Assembly (NCBI GenBank): GCA_905221605.1
Contig: CAJNDS010000557.1
Span: 329,182 to 393,181, forward strand
Source: Symbiodinium natans
Lineage: Eukaryota; Sar; Dinophyceae; Suessiales; Symbiodiniaceae
Reading direction: 5' to 3'
DNA length: 64,000 nt
Shown here: positions 24,085 to 36,235 of the stretch, in pieces
Position numbering within the stretch: the stretch's first letter is position 1
How the letters are laid out: every line of letters begins with the position of its first letter
Translations under genes and position numbers: made by a program
Notes under the pieces: model-generated
Seen by the model: only the letters and a program-made list of their open reading frames with translations
Told to the model about the DNA's origin: nothing
Databases searched by the model: none

Positions 24085-24405
24085 CTAGGTGGAGTTGAAG
24101 GAGTACATTCCTGATTGCGCCATCTGCAGCTGAGAGTCTCGGGTCAGCCTGCAGCCAGGTCCTGCAGATGGCCCAGCGCCTCGAATGCACAGCACAGAAG
24201 AACATCCTCTTCCGGGCCATTGGCAATCAGCTGATGCCCTCCTAAACTCCTTAAATTTTAAGCCCGCCTCCTGGAGCTCCGCAGACAGTGGAGCCTCGGC
24301 TGCGAAAGGGCGACCGGCCACGTCCTGCAAAGCGACCTCGGCTTGGGGCAGCCTTGCGGGTGCCCTGGGGTGGCGGTGGCGGCCTATAGAGGGCCAAGGC
24401 TGCAC
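24085..24405 (-). CDS. Candidate exon, unidentified
   Basis: The minus strand contains LPQAEVALQDVAGRPFAAEA and LSAELQEAGLKFKEFRRASA followed by a Gly/Pro-rich stretch. Composition favours coding here over the plus strand. Ends uncertain; no family recognised. Confidence 0.35.
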   Translation of the reverse strand: MQPWPSIGRHRHPRAPARLPQAEVALQDVAGRPFAAEAPLSAELQEAGLKFKEFRRASADCQWPGRGCSSVLCIRGAGPSAGPGCRLTRDSQLQMAQSGMYSFNST

Positions 24406-25965
24406 GGAGAAAAAAGGGCTTGAATTTTCCTATGTTGCACTTTCTCAACACATGCCCGTCCTAGAAGCCTGCGATGCTTCACGCACAACGATTCACTGAT
24501 GGCCAGGGCACCTGACGACAGTGTAGGAATAGGCGGGGGCACCAGGATGGATCGAAGCCTCAGTGCAGAAGCTTGGCGAATGGCAGCTCTTTAGCTGTGA
24601 TCGCTTTGTATTCGCATAAGACCGTCTTTGGCCAAAACAGAGTGTCCCTGCACATGGAGGCTTCCGATGGCATCTAAAGGGGCCTGGGCTCTTGGGCAAA
24701 GCCACGCATGGACACACGCACGCAATTATTCCCATTTGCATTGGAAAGAACTGCAAAAGGTTCGGCGCAGCTTATCATACGCGGTGAAAGCATGACATCT
24801 TCACAGGTGCAGGGTGTCGAAGCAACTGCAACTCACGAAGCAAGGAAGCATCATGGACAGCCTGGCAATGCCCGGACAGCTTTGTGTCCTTGCATGGTTT
24901 GGCTCGTTAGAGCCTTTGGGTCCCACGTGCCACTGCACCGTAGCCGTCCGCATGGACAAGTACGATATGTCGAGTCAAGAACAAGCCTCTTTAAGCCGGA
25001 TTCCCAAAGTAGCGTCTCGATTCCGATTCTGAAGTCTGGGTGTCTGGGTGTCTGATCGTCTGAGCGTCGGGTTGTCCGCAGAGCGTCTTCTGGGTGTGCG
25101 AATTGAGGATCGAATCAAAATCCCAAAAGAATTCGGGGAAATCCTAAACTCATCGAGGCTACCTGAACGTCCCGATCCCACTGGACCTCGCTGAAAGGCA
25201 TAGCTGAGATTTGGGGCTTAGAAGTTTCGGGTCTATTGCCTTCCTTGCCACCTGCATAGCTGGACGAACCACTCGGCAGAAACAACCTTTGACAAACAAA
25301 AAAACCACCAACCCCTCTGCCCTCAAAAAAGCTTTCAACAAATAAGCTTCTAAGAGAACTAGAAGACACAAGGCGATCCACATGTCCGAGCCCCGTTGCA
25401 CAAGGTGAGGGCGGGTTCGTTTTGCAAGGCATTGCGAGATCTTTCGCTGAGGGTTACAACGTTGCAGCTGACACATCTTGAATAGGCCCCCGAGTGTTGC
25501 TGCGCACCCCCGCCCCGTGGCCACTACTCATGGTTTTCGGACACCTTAGAGACCGCGGTCGTTTTTTGATCCACCTGAAGACTTGAGAGCTTGATTGGTA
25601 AACGGCAACTCTCACGCGCTCTGACGAGCTGGCTCTCGCGACTTCTCATCGCAAGGGAATGGTGGAAGAGCAAAGCGTGTTTCAGTTCAGACAAAACTAA
25701 ACGTAGCAAAATGACTTTATGATAGAGAATGAACAGCAAATCCAAAACATACATAATGCTTGGCCAAAGTTTATCAGAAGCCGCAGAATCTCCTCCATCA
25801 CTGCGTCCGCCAATTCCTAAAGCCGAACCTTTCATGCCACCTTACATGCATTCTAGCATCATTTGACAATAACGAAGTTTGCTGCTACTGACTGAACTTT
25901 AATGTGCGTGAAGCTCATGAACATGCAGGTTAGATGAAAACAAGTGAAGCTCTTATTGGCAACGA
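24406..25965. other. No settled gene
   Basis: A minus-strand frame at 25524-25159 includes a hydrophobic stretch (MWIALCLLVLLEAYLLKAFL) that could be a membrane helix. The C-terminal end of the pseudouridine synthase gene, on the same strand, is expected somewhere in this interval but was not found. Confidence 0.3.
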
Positions 25966-26310
25966 TCAAGGTAGGCTGTAAGGGGGCTTGAAGGCTTGAA
26001 GGGCCAAAATGCGGATTCCCTCCATGTTTCTCATAAACTGCAGCTGGAAGCCTCCATAGGTGCGGTCGCATAGGATCGGGCGCCCGATGCCCGCAAAGTG
26101 CGCGCGGATTTGGTGGGTCCGCCCGGTCTGCCTAGGCTTCAGGATGCTTCAAGCACCTTCAAGCACCTAGGGATGAAACTGTTGCGGGACTGTTGTGGGC
26201 CCAAACGCAAGTCGTTTTGGCAGGGCGGCGGCTCTGCTTGCACCAGCATCAAGGTCTGCAGAGGCAGCGTGAAGGTGCGAAGCACCTTGTAAACGGTGCG
26301 TGCCTCCGCA
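25966..26310 (-). CDS. RluA-family pseudouridine synthase, partial (two exons seen)
   Basis: Enzymes of this family isomerise uridine to pseudouridine in RNA. The minus strand shows the family's C-terminal signature: a strand-forming segment (ARTVYKVLRTFTLPLQTLML, then VQAEP) joins directly to QTGRTHQIRAHFAGIGRPIL and then CDRTYGG. The TGRTHQIR box followed by G.P.L.D..YGG is diagnostic. The two parts sit in different frames and join in frame across a 98 nt GC-AG intron (26229 to 26132), giving AEP-QTGRTHQIR. The catalytic HRLD segment upstream and the expected R.LHA segment downstream were not found, so more exons are missing. Sequence after YGG up to the TGA at 25966 fits the family poorly and may be intron. 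The upstream limit is approximate. Confidence 0.75.
26132..26229 (-). other. GC-AG intron in the RluA-type gene
   Basis: Donor GAGCC then GCCGCCCTG; acceptor CCTAG then GCAGACC. Splicing restores the RluA motif in frame (phase 2). The intron has an internal direct repeat (CTTCAAGCACC twice) but lacks the inverted CTTGG ends seen in the Patched-like gene. Confidence 0.7.
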
Positions 26311-28325
26311 AGGCATTCAGGCCAGTGCATTGTATGTTGGAATCTCACGGAATCTCAATGGCACGATGGCTGGCCTCCTTCCCTGCTGATGACCAGACAG
26401 ACTTCATGGCCTAAGATTCCCGGCTCCAGTCTCTTTTGAGATGCAGGGCGCAAACTGCATCAGGAGGAGTGGACAGGCGCCCACAAAGAACAAAAGCAGC
26501 GCTCCCAAATAAAATCCCAAGCCACAGATTGTTCAGTGGAAGGGCCGCTGACCAGGGGCGCAACCTCATGGACCACCCTCTGCCCATCGTCATCCCTTCA
26601 AGTTTATGGGGAACTGCGGCAAACTTTCCACCACTTGATACAGACCGGCGTTGTGCAGCACCAATGGTACGTCGCATGAGCACAGACTGAACCTGGGAAG
26701 CTCCGACACCCTTTTGTTGCCAGTCCGGACCCAGGCTTTGCCATGGATTCTGATGAAGCCCTGAACCTATCATGCGCTCTTCAAGGCAGATTACGCATTT
26801 CGCATGCTTTCCTCCATGCGGGAAGCTCCGGCACCCACCAACTTTTACATCGGGGCGGGCGGGAAAGTTCCACTAAACTTGTGAATGCTTGCGCTGTGCA
26901 CTGCGCCATGGCAACCTTTGCAAGGACGCCACTTCGCGCGCCATGCGAGCTGATCCCTAAGACTCTCCGGACATCGCGGGCTACGCAGTGCGCCATGAAC
27001 AAAACACTGCAAACACCTACGTGCCCTGACACCTGCAATCTCGTAGAGTTGTATGGCGCCATCACTGCCAATAACTCTTTCTGCCGCATACCGCACCTAC
27101 CAAATCGCACATCCAAAAACAAGGATCCATCTCTTTGCCACTCTGAGCCGCAATGGTGCCTTGCACGCCATCTGGCAGAGGCTTCCCCGAGCACAGGAGG
27201 AGGTACTTCTTCCTAACCTTCGGGACTTCGCTCGGCTTGCAGGGTTTCCATCTGTACGCATCTGGTTTTCTGCCTCTTGAGATCGCTTGCGGTTGAGCCG
27301 TGGGCAGCGAGCCTACCCGCTTCAATCCATGACAAAATCTGCTACTTAAGCGGCATTGTGATCGAACTCTGAGCCTAACGTTCCTTGCCCCTTTCCATCC
27401 CTTCCCAGCTGCACCTTTCGCGCAGCAAACTGCAGCTGGTACCAACTGGTCACGCCTCGAACTGCCGGTGCTAGCATTGGAGCAGGTGCAAGAAAAATGC
27501 AGTTGTGCGAGGTTCTCTTGATTTAGTTGCTACGGCGCAAGCTCCTCTACGGTGTTCCTAGGCATCTGCTAACTCGAATCTGGAATCCTGAGCTTCTGAA
27601 ACTCAAGTGCCCTGGTTTGGGTTTCGCATTGCCATGAGAGTCTTGGGGCCTCCTCTGCTAAGCGTCTAACCGTCCTGCGAAGCCCCCTTAACCGTGCATG
27701 AAGCCGTTTGCTACAATGTTACAACTTTCCTGCGGCACCTGAGCCGCACGGGGCCAAGGCCACGGGGAGCACGCCAGAGGTCTGCGCATCCAGGCGGGAG
27801 AGCCTCATGATCTGGGTGCTGAGGCCTTGCTTCGCCCGCCACCTTCCGTGGGGCAGTGTGGGTCGTTTTGCTTTGGGGTGTATTTCAGTGGAGGGTCTGT
27901 AGTCTGTAGGGTTGAGGCTCCAGCAACTGTCCAGTAACTTGCTCGTGCCCGCCCAAGCCTTGACACCAACTGCATCACCTTAATCTTCGCGTCGAATCAG
28001 AATGGACGGTTTCTCTAGACAAGCTGACGTGTAGGTGTCTTAGGGTGGTAAGTGAAGAGTCCATCGATAAAGCTCTGAGGCAACACGAAGCTTAGACACA
28101 TCAAATAAAGGCTCTTCTTGCAGCCCAGCGCTGCCACCGTGTCGCTGCAATCCCCCTTCCTCTACATCCGAGCCGCAGCCTCTGAGGTGATCCTTAACTT
28201 GGTTAACTAGAGTCTTCAAACATCCAGCAACTAATTTGGAACGTGCCAACACTGGATTCCGTACTCGCCATGGGGCACTGCTTCCCAATGATCAAGCTCA
28301 GAAAGGCGTTTCAACACTGACACTG
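26311..28325. other. No settled gene; upstream exons of the RluA gene expected
   Basis: Competing frames include minus 27194-26781 (137 codons) and plus 27160-27280 (LPRAQEEVLLPNLRDFARLA). I looked for the HRLD catalytic motif on the minus strand and did not find it. Confidence 0.3.
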
Positions 28326-28822
28326 CTAGCAGGGAGGACGATGTCTGTAGCCGCGCGTGCCCGTTCTTGCCCTTATGCACCCCCGAACTCGAATCGGCAG
28401 AAGATTATATACGTCGACCTGAATGAACTCAATCAGGATCAGGGAAGGTCCCTGCAAGCCCCCTTCATTGAAAGTCTCAGAAGCCCTGCAGGCTTTGCCA
28501 CTGCCAGGAGCCCCGGAGCAGCAGCGACACAGCGCAGGCCTGCGAGATTGTAGAAGTGGAAGCCATTGCCCCAACCAACGCAACACGTAGACGCCACCCT
28601 TCCACACAAGACTCTCGACTGTGCCGCCTACAATGCTTCTAGCGAACACAGCAACGCCACGGTGCTGCAAGTTCCCAAGCGGCTAAGTTGCAGCGCATAG
28701 CGAGCGAAGACGCTTCTAAGTTTCAGGTCCGGAGTTGCTGTTCTAAGGGCCTCATGGGCCTCCCTCGTTGAAGCCCTTGAGCACCATCGCGGGGAAACAA
28801 AACAGGGGCCGTGGGAGCGCAC
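28326..28822 (-). CDS. Candidate exons, unidentified
   Basis: Two minus-strand frames: 28822-28628 with STREAHEALRTATPDLKLRS and FARYALQLSRLGTC, and 28670-28326 with VFARSIVGGTVESLVWKGGV and, further on, GPSLILIEFIQVDVYNLLP. The overlap and frame change imply a splice near 28650. The APGSGKA string resembles a P-loop but lacks the Ser/Thr, so I do not call one. Confidence 0.3.
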
Positions 28823-28837
28823 TTTTCTGCTAATATG

Positions 28838-28968
28838 TACATATATATATATTTATTTATTTATTTTTTTTTTATATTTATTTATTTATTTATATTTATA
28901 CACACATACACATATAATATATATATATATATATGTATATGCATATACATATATGTGTATATGCATGT
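28838..28968. repeat. AT-rich microsatellite (TA, TTTA)
   Basis: About 130 bp of ATAT and TTTA units, including TTTATTTATTTA and long TATATA runs. Confidence 0.9.
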
Positions 28969-28989
28969 CTGCACTGTATCCGCCGACCC

Positions 28990-30500
28990 CAGCTGGAGCG
29001 GGGGCGGCGTCAGTGAAGACCCATAGTGCTCTCCATTCCCTGAGTACGTTCCCGCGCATGCCCAGACCCCCGCCGCTCGACCCCTGGCACCCATGGCCTC
29101 AGCACGCCCAAACCCTCGCCGGTAGCCCCCAGTGCTCTGAGTTTTCAGGGCTCCAGTGCATGCCCGCTCCGCACCACATGCCCCCGTGGCCCATGGCCCC
29201 CATGGCCCCCATCATGGCCCTGCCGTACCAGGTGCCAAGGCATGGATTAGGGGGGTGTGGAAGGCTCGTGTGTTGGAACGCCTGGGTGTGGGGGGGAACC
29301 CCGAAAAACATTGCTTCGACAAGGGGTTGTTGGGGGTTGGGTCCAGCAGGAGGGGTGCGTCCGGCATAGGGCAGGGGGGTGTTGGGGGGGGGTGTGGGTG
29401 GGGGGTGGGGGCGTGTGCTGGAACTTGTTGGGGGTTGGGTCGAGAAGAGGGAGAGCAGAGAGCGCCCAACTCTCCTCTCACCCCCACCCCACTACCATTT
29501 CCGGTAGTCCTCTCATCACCCTCACCCTCTACCCCTCCCCTCCATTCCCGAAACCCTCCATCCCCAATCCCTGTTTCTGTAGCCCTGACCCCTGCTCCTC
29601 CATTTGTCCACTTACCACTGTAGCTCCTACTCCGGCCTTGACCAATCTCTTGTGTTTCGGGTGGTCCAACGCACGCCCGCCCTGACGCTCCCCCCACTCT
29701 CCCTACACATTTCACCACGACTTCGCCTGCAACGACGGTGAATTGGTGTCCACATTTCCACCCATTACTGCTGCGTCCCACCCCCCCGCCTACCCCCTCA
29801 TGACACCACGCTCCAGTCCCCTCGTATCTTGTCCCCTGCTCCACTTATCTTCTCTCTCCCACCCCCAACTCTCCACCCGACCGCCCTCCGCCCCCGACCT
29901 GTCACTTTGACCCAACCCCCTCAACGCTCCCACACTCACACCCACCCCTCCCCCCCAGCCCCCACACCCCGTACTGTCCCTCACTCCCTACTTTTCTCCA
30001 CTTGAAAACAGGGCGAGCGAAAGCTAGGGCACAGGTGTGAAGACCGCGCTGTTCAGTCGTGGAAGCTTTACGGACGAGAGGGTTCGGGCGTGCGAGTGTT
30101 GGGGGGAGACTTTCAAGGGTGTTTCAAATCTTCTCGAGCTTTGGGGTCACGGCTTTTTTGGTCGGCGCGGCCTCAGCATTGTCAGTGTGTCGGCGGTGGG
30201 AGCAACGCTCTATATGTCACGCGCAGCAGCCAGTATGGCTCAAGGAAAAGACTAGAAACAGATCGCAGAGGCTGCGAAGCGACAGCTGACAACCTGGTCG
30301 GCTGCAGGGGAGAGGCGGTTTAGCTAGGCACGGGGTCAAGATTGAGGGCCTAGGGTTCGGATGCAGAAACCCGAGCTGTTAGGCCTACAGTGGCAGCAGT
30401 CTTAGGTGTAGACATGTCTCAAATTGCAGGGCCAAGCTTGGGTTTGAGGGTTAAGGAGAGACGATGTAAACCCTGAAACCGAAACTTCCAGCAGTCACTC
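28990..30500. other. Possible plus-strand exon, then low-complexity sequence
   Basis: At 29040-29250 the plus strand could encode a Pro/Met-rich segment (HMPPWPMAPMAPIMALPYQ). From about 29240 to 29445 the plus strand is G/T-rich, and from 29465 to 29990 it is C/T-rich (CCCCACCC, TCCCC), giving strong strand asymmetry but no believable protein. Nothing recognised from 30000 to 30500. Confidence 0.35.
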
Positions 30501-31329
30501 TCACACACAAATTCCCGATGTCTGCTGAGCAAGGCTTTTAACCAAAGGAGGCCAACCAAAGAGGCGAACGGCGAAGCTGGCCAGGTTCGACAGCGCTATG
30601 GCGGCCCCGCGGACAAAGGAAGGTGCAGCAGGCAGGCATACCTTGGAGACATCTCGGGGCAGTCTGTTGAGGTCAGAGCTGTAAGTACAACCTAGCAGGT
30701 AGGAGGCATTTGAATTCGAGTGGCTGGTTTCGGGGTTTCTCACTGGGTCTCGGAAGTCGTGCACGCATGCAGGTCTCGATCGGTCATTGGTTGCTTCTAA
30801 GTGTAAACTGTGCCATCGAGCTGACCCCGGGATCAAGGGAGATGCAACAGGCAGGCATATCTTGCAGCATGTGAGTACCCTGAGGCTAGAGCTGTATGTC
30901 TAACCTGAACGGCTACGAACCGAACAAGCAGGAGGCACTGCAACTTGAAGGAATGGGTTTGTGAATTTTTAAGGATCACGAAGGTTGCTCTACGATTCAA
31001 TCGAGCACGGGCCGCCTTGAACTGTGCCAGCGGCGAGCAGCACCGCAGACATCGATGCGGTGCCTGAGCACAGGTTACAGGGTAGTGTTCGGTTTCAAGC
31101 TATGTGAGGTCAGGTTTGTCGGACTGTCGTTGTTGCTGCGGGTTGAGCCGCGGGCCTAGAGGCAGATGTCTTTGACGCAGTGTCGCACTGCTGGCACATC
31201 GTCGAGTCGCCAGCCGCCTATCGCAAGCAAAACAGCAGGACAGTCCTGCAGTTTCAGTGCCGACGAGGCGCTGCGTTTGAGCAAGCAGAAGTTCCTGAGT
31301 CGCAGCGGAAAAGGCTCACAAACGGTGGT
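30501..31329. other. No supported gene
   Basis: Unique sequence; the phrase AGCAGGCAGGCATA.CTTG occurs twice (near 30627 and 30848) with related flanks, hinting at a diverged ~220 bp duplication. Confidence 0.35.
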
Positions 31330-32062
31330 GTGTCACTGGCAGCCGAGGCTCTGCAGAACTTGCACGCACTTGCAGGCGTTGATGGCGATGAGATCTCCGC
31401 CTGCAGGTCCTGGCAGGGGCTGCGGGGTGGCGCAACAGCAGAAGGCGAGCAGGGTGAGGGCTCCTGAGAGAGTTTCCAGCAGCGTGGCTCTCCTGGAGCA
31501 CACGCACGGGACGTTCTGGAGCAGCTCCAAGACGTCGGTCAGCAGGTTGGCAGGCTCGGACCCAACCCACGTGCCAAACAGGCGGGAGTTGCTCCCGTTC
31601 CTCAGCTGACTGCCAGGCAGATAATCACAAGAACGAGCGACATGCCTGCATGTTTTTGTCAAGGGCGAGAGGCCAGCGACTGTGGGACTGGAAGTCGCTC
31701 AACCGTCGCAGTGCCTGGCGGTGCAAGGGTCGTCATGGCGCACGTCAGCTCCGCCTGAAGCGTGAGTCGGTAATGCGGCTCCAGGAGCCTGGGCGCAGGG
31801 AAGATGCGGCAGATGTCTTGCAGCCTCGGTTGGGGCGGTCGTGGCGACTATGGAAGGACAACCAGCAGGGCATGGGACGTTGTCTGCTTTGCAGCGATGC
31901 AGCTGTTCGGAGGAGATGAGCCACTTGCCGTCGTCGGTGTAGTCGGAGATTGCGAGGCGATTGCTGAGGAAGTGGCCGCAGAAACCGAGCACGTCGGCGA
32001 GAGATTGCTGGGAGACGTCTCGGTTCGGGTGGAGTATGTGGCCCTGCAGAGGAGCAAAGAGA
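31330..32062 (-). CDS. Candidate exons, unidentified
   Basis: Two minus-strand exon candidates. The first (about 32045 to 31860) follows a CTCTGCAG acceptor and reads HILHPNRDVSQQSLADVLGF, then AISDYTDDGKWLISSEQLHR. The second (about 31625 to 31333) reads GTWVGSEPANLLTDVLELLQ, then a Leu/Cys-rich stretch, ending VLQSLGCQ and TGA. Composition is good in both. They could belong with the candidate at 35890-36235. No family is recognised. Confidence 0.37.
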
Positions 32063-32281
32063 AGATGCAAGTCCCGCTAACGGGCTACGTAGGGCAGACT
32101 TGTAGGACACACTGATTGAGCTTGCTCGTTTTACGGGGTCTCGAGCAGGACTCTGGCAGGAAGTCGCGTGTCGAAGAACATGCCTTGTCGGAGCGCTTGC
32201 CTCGAACTCGGCGCGTTGGCAAGAAGGCTTTGCGAGCTTGTCCTCCGGTTGCCTGGGCAGGAGAGAGGGAGACAGGGAGAA

Positions 32282-32406
<125 letters not shown>

Positions 32407-32829
32407 AAGAGACAGAGAGACAAGGAAGGAAGGAAGGAAGGAATCGACCAGTGGCATACGGCCACGGCCTCCCGCACTCTTCCCCGCTGAGCATCTCAGG
32501 GGGTCTCCGCAAGCGTCATCGACCCCCTCCGCCAGAGGTTCCAGAGGGGGTACTATGGGTACTAGAAAAAAGAAACAAGGAAAAAAAACCGGAATTGGTC
32601 CAAGTGGGGGGTTTGGGGAGGGGTCTGGGCAGGAAGAAGGGTTGGGCGATGAGGCGGAAGCCTGTGATACGTGGACACTCTCATCGGACTGGAGCCAGGC
32701 TGCGAGGGAGGAGGATGTGTTACGGAGTGGCAGCCGAACGCGTTGGTCGGCGGCAGAGCATGCTGTCACCAATCCGACCAACTATCGCCGATAAAACAAG
32801 AGGAGAGGCGACTGAGGGCAGGAACCAGC

Positions 32830-34030
32830 GCATCCAGCGACTGGCGAAGATGCACCGGGAGCACAGTGCGGGGTCAAGGGAAGGCTGGTCGATTTTCTCA
32901 GTAACCACAAAAGGCGCCAAGAAGTGTTGGCTGGCGGTGCGCGTGAGGGTGCTTCCGGCACGTCGGTGGAGAGATTGCCCCAGCCTTGAAGGGGAACGAG
33001 CCAACGCCAGGCTGGGAGCACTGGCCAACGTGACGCAGCTACTTGAGCCTGTTTGCCTTGCACCAGCAGCGGCCAAAGGCGCAGGAAATAACGGACACCG
33101 GTGCAGGGAACCCTGATGTTCGAAGGCACTGGGCGAGAGGGTGGTCTTGACACAACCTTGGTCTGCAGAGAGCCACGCAAAAGACTCCCGCTGGCACACT
33201 AACCTCGGTAAAGGCATAGAGCGGGCAAGCCTCACTACAAAAAACGCAGAAGTGGCCCAGATAGGGGGTTTGGAGGCGAGAAGGCTAGTCTGCGCCAGAA
33301 GAGGGCAGCAGGAGGGGCAGAGAAAGGGGAGGGGGGAGGACTGAGGCCGGCCAGCAAAGCGAGCTTAAAGGCTCAGTCCAAAGGCAGGGCCGAATGCCCA
33401 GAAAGTCCGAGGTGAACTGCAGCACTCACTTGAGCCAGCCAAGGCGGCGAAAAAGCCTGGAGGCTACACAACCAGAAACTGGGCCAAGGGAGACTGTGAG
33501 GCTGGCCAGCAAAGCGCAGCGAAAAGGCTCAGCCCAAAGGCAGGGGCGGATGTTCAGAGAGTTGGAGGTGAACAGCAGCACCTCACTTTGTTATTGTCTT
33601 GCAGCACGAGTAGGGGGTTTGGCGCTGAAGAGGTTGGAGAACGAGAAACTGGGCCTACACGGCGCGACACAGGAACTGAGGCTGGCCAGCAAAGCAAGGT
33701 TTGCCAGGCGCAGCGAAAAGGCTCAGTCCAAAGGCAGGCGCCCAGAGAGTCCGAGGTGAACAGCAGTATTTCATGGCAATGAAGAGGCTCTAGAACCAGA
33801 AACTAGGGTGCGACGTGGGAGACTGAGGCTGGCCAGCAAAGCGAGCTTTACCAGGCGCAGCGAAAAGGCTCAGTCCAAAGGCAGGGGCGAATGCCCAGAC
33901 AGCGCCACCAGCTACGCACGCCGGCGTCCAGGTGCACACTCGCCTTCCAAGGTACTGTCACCCCACGGGGCAGCAAGCAGGAAGGGAGGAGGTGCTCTTC
34001 GGCAGCAGGGAGAAGCTGCCTTAGTGCCGC
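32830..34030. repeat. Tandem duplication, first copy
   Basis: Segment X (32830-33902) followed by segment Y (33903-34030). X recurs at 34031-35175, offset about 1284 bp early on and about 1271 bp after a 13 bp difference. Y recurs at 35431-35570. Within X a shorter unit repeats several times (GGCCAGCAAAGC ... CGAAAAGGCTCAGTCCAAAGG), at about 33500, 33687 and 33830. On the minus strand Y encodes EAALRQLLPAAEEHLLPSCL, so part of the duplication may be exonic. Confidence 0.85.
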
Positions 34031-35570
34031 CTCCAGCGGCTGGCGAAGATGCACCGGGAGTACAGTGCGGGGTCAAGGGAAGGTTGGTTGATTCCGCCAC
34101 CCTACGAGGAAGGAAGCCCTGCGCTGGACCGGTCGCCCAGGACTGCAGGCTTTCCTAGCAACCATAAGGCGATGAGAAAGGCGCCGAGAAGTGTTGGCCC
34201 GCGGTGCGCGTGAGGGCTTGTTGGCGACTGCGCTGCTTCGGGCTCGTCGGTGAGAGATTGCCCCAGCCCCGAAGGGGAACGAGCCAACGCCAGGCTGGGA
34301 GCACTGGCCAACGTGACGCAGCTACTTGAGCCTGATTGCCTTGCACCAGCAGCGGCCAAAGGCGCAGGAAATATCGGGACACAGGTGCAGGGAACCCTGA
34401 TGTTCGAAGGCACTGGGAAAGAGGGTGGTCTTGACACAACCTTGGTCCGCAGAGAGCCACGCAAAAGACTCCCGCTGGCACACTAACCTCGGTAAAGGCA
34501 TAGAGCGGGCAAGCCTCACTACAAAAAACGCAGAAGTGGCCCAGATAAGGGGTTTGGAGGCGAGAAGGCTAGTCTGCGCCAGAAGAGGGCAGCAGGAGGG
34601 GCAGAGAAAGGGGAGGGGGGAGGACTGAGGCCCGCCAGCAAAGCGAGCTTAAAGGCTCAGTCCAAAGGCAGGGCCGAATGCCCAGAAAGTCCGAGGTGAA
34701 CTGCAGCACTCACTTGAGCCAGCCAAGGCGGCGAAAAAGCCTGGAGAAACTGGGCCAAGGGAGACTGTGAGGCTGGCCAGCAAAGCGCAGCGAAAAGGCT
34801 CAGCCCAAAGGCAGGGGCGGATGTTCAGAGAGTTGGAAGTGAACAGCAGCACCTCACTTTGTTATTGCCTTGCAGCACGAGTAGGGAGTTTGGCGCTGAA
34901 GAGGTTGGAGAACGAGAAACTGGGCCTACACGGCGCGACACAGGAACTGAGGCTGGCCAGCAAAGCAAGGTTTGCCAGGCGCAGCGAAAAGGCTCAGTCC
35001 AAAGGCAGGCGCCCAGAGAGTCCGAGGTGAACAGCAGTATATCATTGCAATGAAGAGGCTTTAGAACCAGAAACTAGGGCGCGACGTGGGAGACTGAGGC
35101 TGGCCAGCAAAGCGAGCTTTACCAGGCGCAGCGAAAAGGCTCAGTCCAAAGGCAGGGGCGAATGCCCAGACAGACGCTTAAGACAAAAGGAAGAAGTGAA
35201 GTGGAGACTGAGGCTGGCCAGCGAAACAAGTTCGATGAGGCGGGAACAGCTCAGTCCGAGGCGCGCGGACGATGACCTGAGGAGTGCCCGGAGAATGGGG
35301 GGACAAAATCAAAAACACACACACACACACAAACAAAAAAAAACACACACAAACACACACAAACCAAAAAACAAACACACACAAGCACACACAAGCACAT
35401 GCAAAGGGGGGGGATAGGGACCCGAAAGGAGCGCCACCAGCTACGCACGCCGGCGTCCAGGTGCACACTCGCCTTCCGGGAGCAAGGCACTGTCACCCCA
35501 CGGGGCAGCAAGCAGGAAGGGAGGAGGTGCTCTTCGGCAGCAGGGAGAAGCTGCCTTAGCGCCGCCTCCG
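34031..35570. repeat. Tandem duplication, second copy
   Basis: Second copy of X (34031-35175), then a ~255 bp insertion rich in CA (35176-35430), then the second copy of Y (35431-35570). The copies differ by scattered substitutions and small indels: the first part of X has about 60 extra bases near 34100-34160, and Y has an extra GGAGCA that adds codons in frame on the minus strand. The short GGCCAGCAAAGC unit appears at about 34636, 34774, 34953, 35102 and 35217. Confidence 0.85.
35314..35402. repeat. CA-rich microsatellite
   Basis: ACACAC with ACAAACACAC and AAAAAACAAAC interruptions, separating the second copies of segments X and Y. Confidence 0.9.
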
Positions 35571-35889
35571 GGGTCCTCCCCCCTTCAAGTGGCTGCGAGC
35601 TGCAGAAGGGCCCGTGGGCCCGGAGGAGACAGAGACACAAAGAGACAAAGAGACAGAGAGACAAGACCGAGAGACAGGCAGACAGACAGACAGACAGAAC
35701 GAATGCCTGGTGAAATGTAAGGACTGTGTAGACGAGCAGAGAAGGCATGGGCGTGGGAAGGCGGCTGCGGAAGGTCTCCAGCGTAAAGGTCGCAAACCTG
35801 CAGGGCATGCGCACAAACAAGCTGTGGGATGGGAAGGCAAGGACGTCGGACGGTGTGAGAACAGGAGGCTTCTGCAGTCGAGCCGCGCG
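35571..35889. other. No supported gene
   Basis: Includes a purine-rich GACAGA tract (35628-35700). Flanking frames are ambiguous. Confidence 0.3.
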
Positions 35890-36235
35890 GCGCTTCGAAG
35901 ATAGGTGGCTAGGAGGAAAAGGCCGACTTGTTCTGTCACGGGCATTGCAGAAAAAGCAGGTGTGTTTTGGATATCGTTCAAGGCAGCTGTGAGTGCGTCG
36001 CGGTCCACGTGTTTGTCGAGAGCATGGCAGAAGGATCCATCGACGGCATCGGCGAATGTGTACTTGCCTCCCTTCCAGGACAGAAAAGCATTCGGACAGT
36101 GGAGGATCTGGAGGACTCTACTCGTACTGGCAGAATCTGCAGGCGGCAGCCGGCAGCCCCAGCGGCAGAGGAAGTATGTGGCAAGGACAGCCTCAGCTGC
36201 ACAGAGCTCACGACAGCAGTTTGGGGTTGAGTGTC
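35890..36235 (-). CDS. Candidate exon, unidentified
   Basis: The minus strand reads VLQILHCPNAFLSWKGGKYT, then FADAVDGSFCHALDKHVDRD, ALTAALNDIQNTPAFS and VTEQVGLFLLATYLR, a continuous well-composed segment. The plus strand also stays open (GSIDGIGECVLASLPGQKSI) but has fewer hydrophobic and aromatic positions. Ends are not fixed. No family recognised. It may be the 5' part of a minus-strand gene continuing through the duplicated block to 31.3 kb. Confidence 0.38.

Noticed and set aside
28326-28670. APGSGKA as a Walker A motif
   Set aside because: It lacks the Ser/Thr after Lys, and no other ATPase motif is nearby.
29212-29844. 210-codon minus-strand Gly-rich frame
   Set aside because: It follows a C/T-rich strand-biased tract and has no sequence complexity beyond Gly, Val and Glu.
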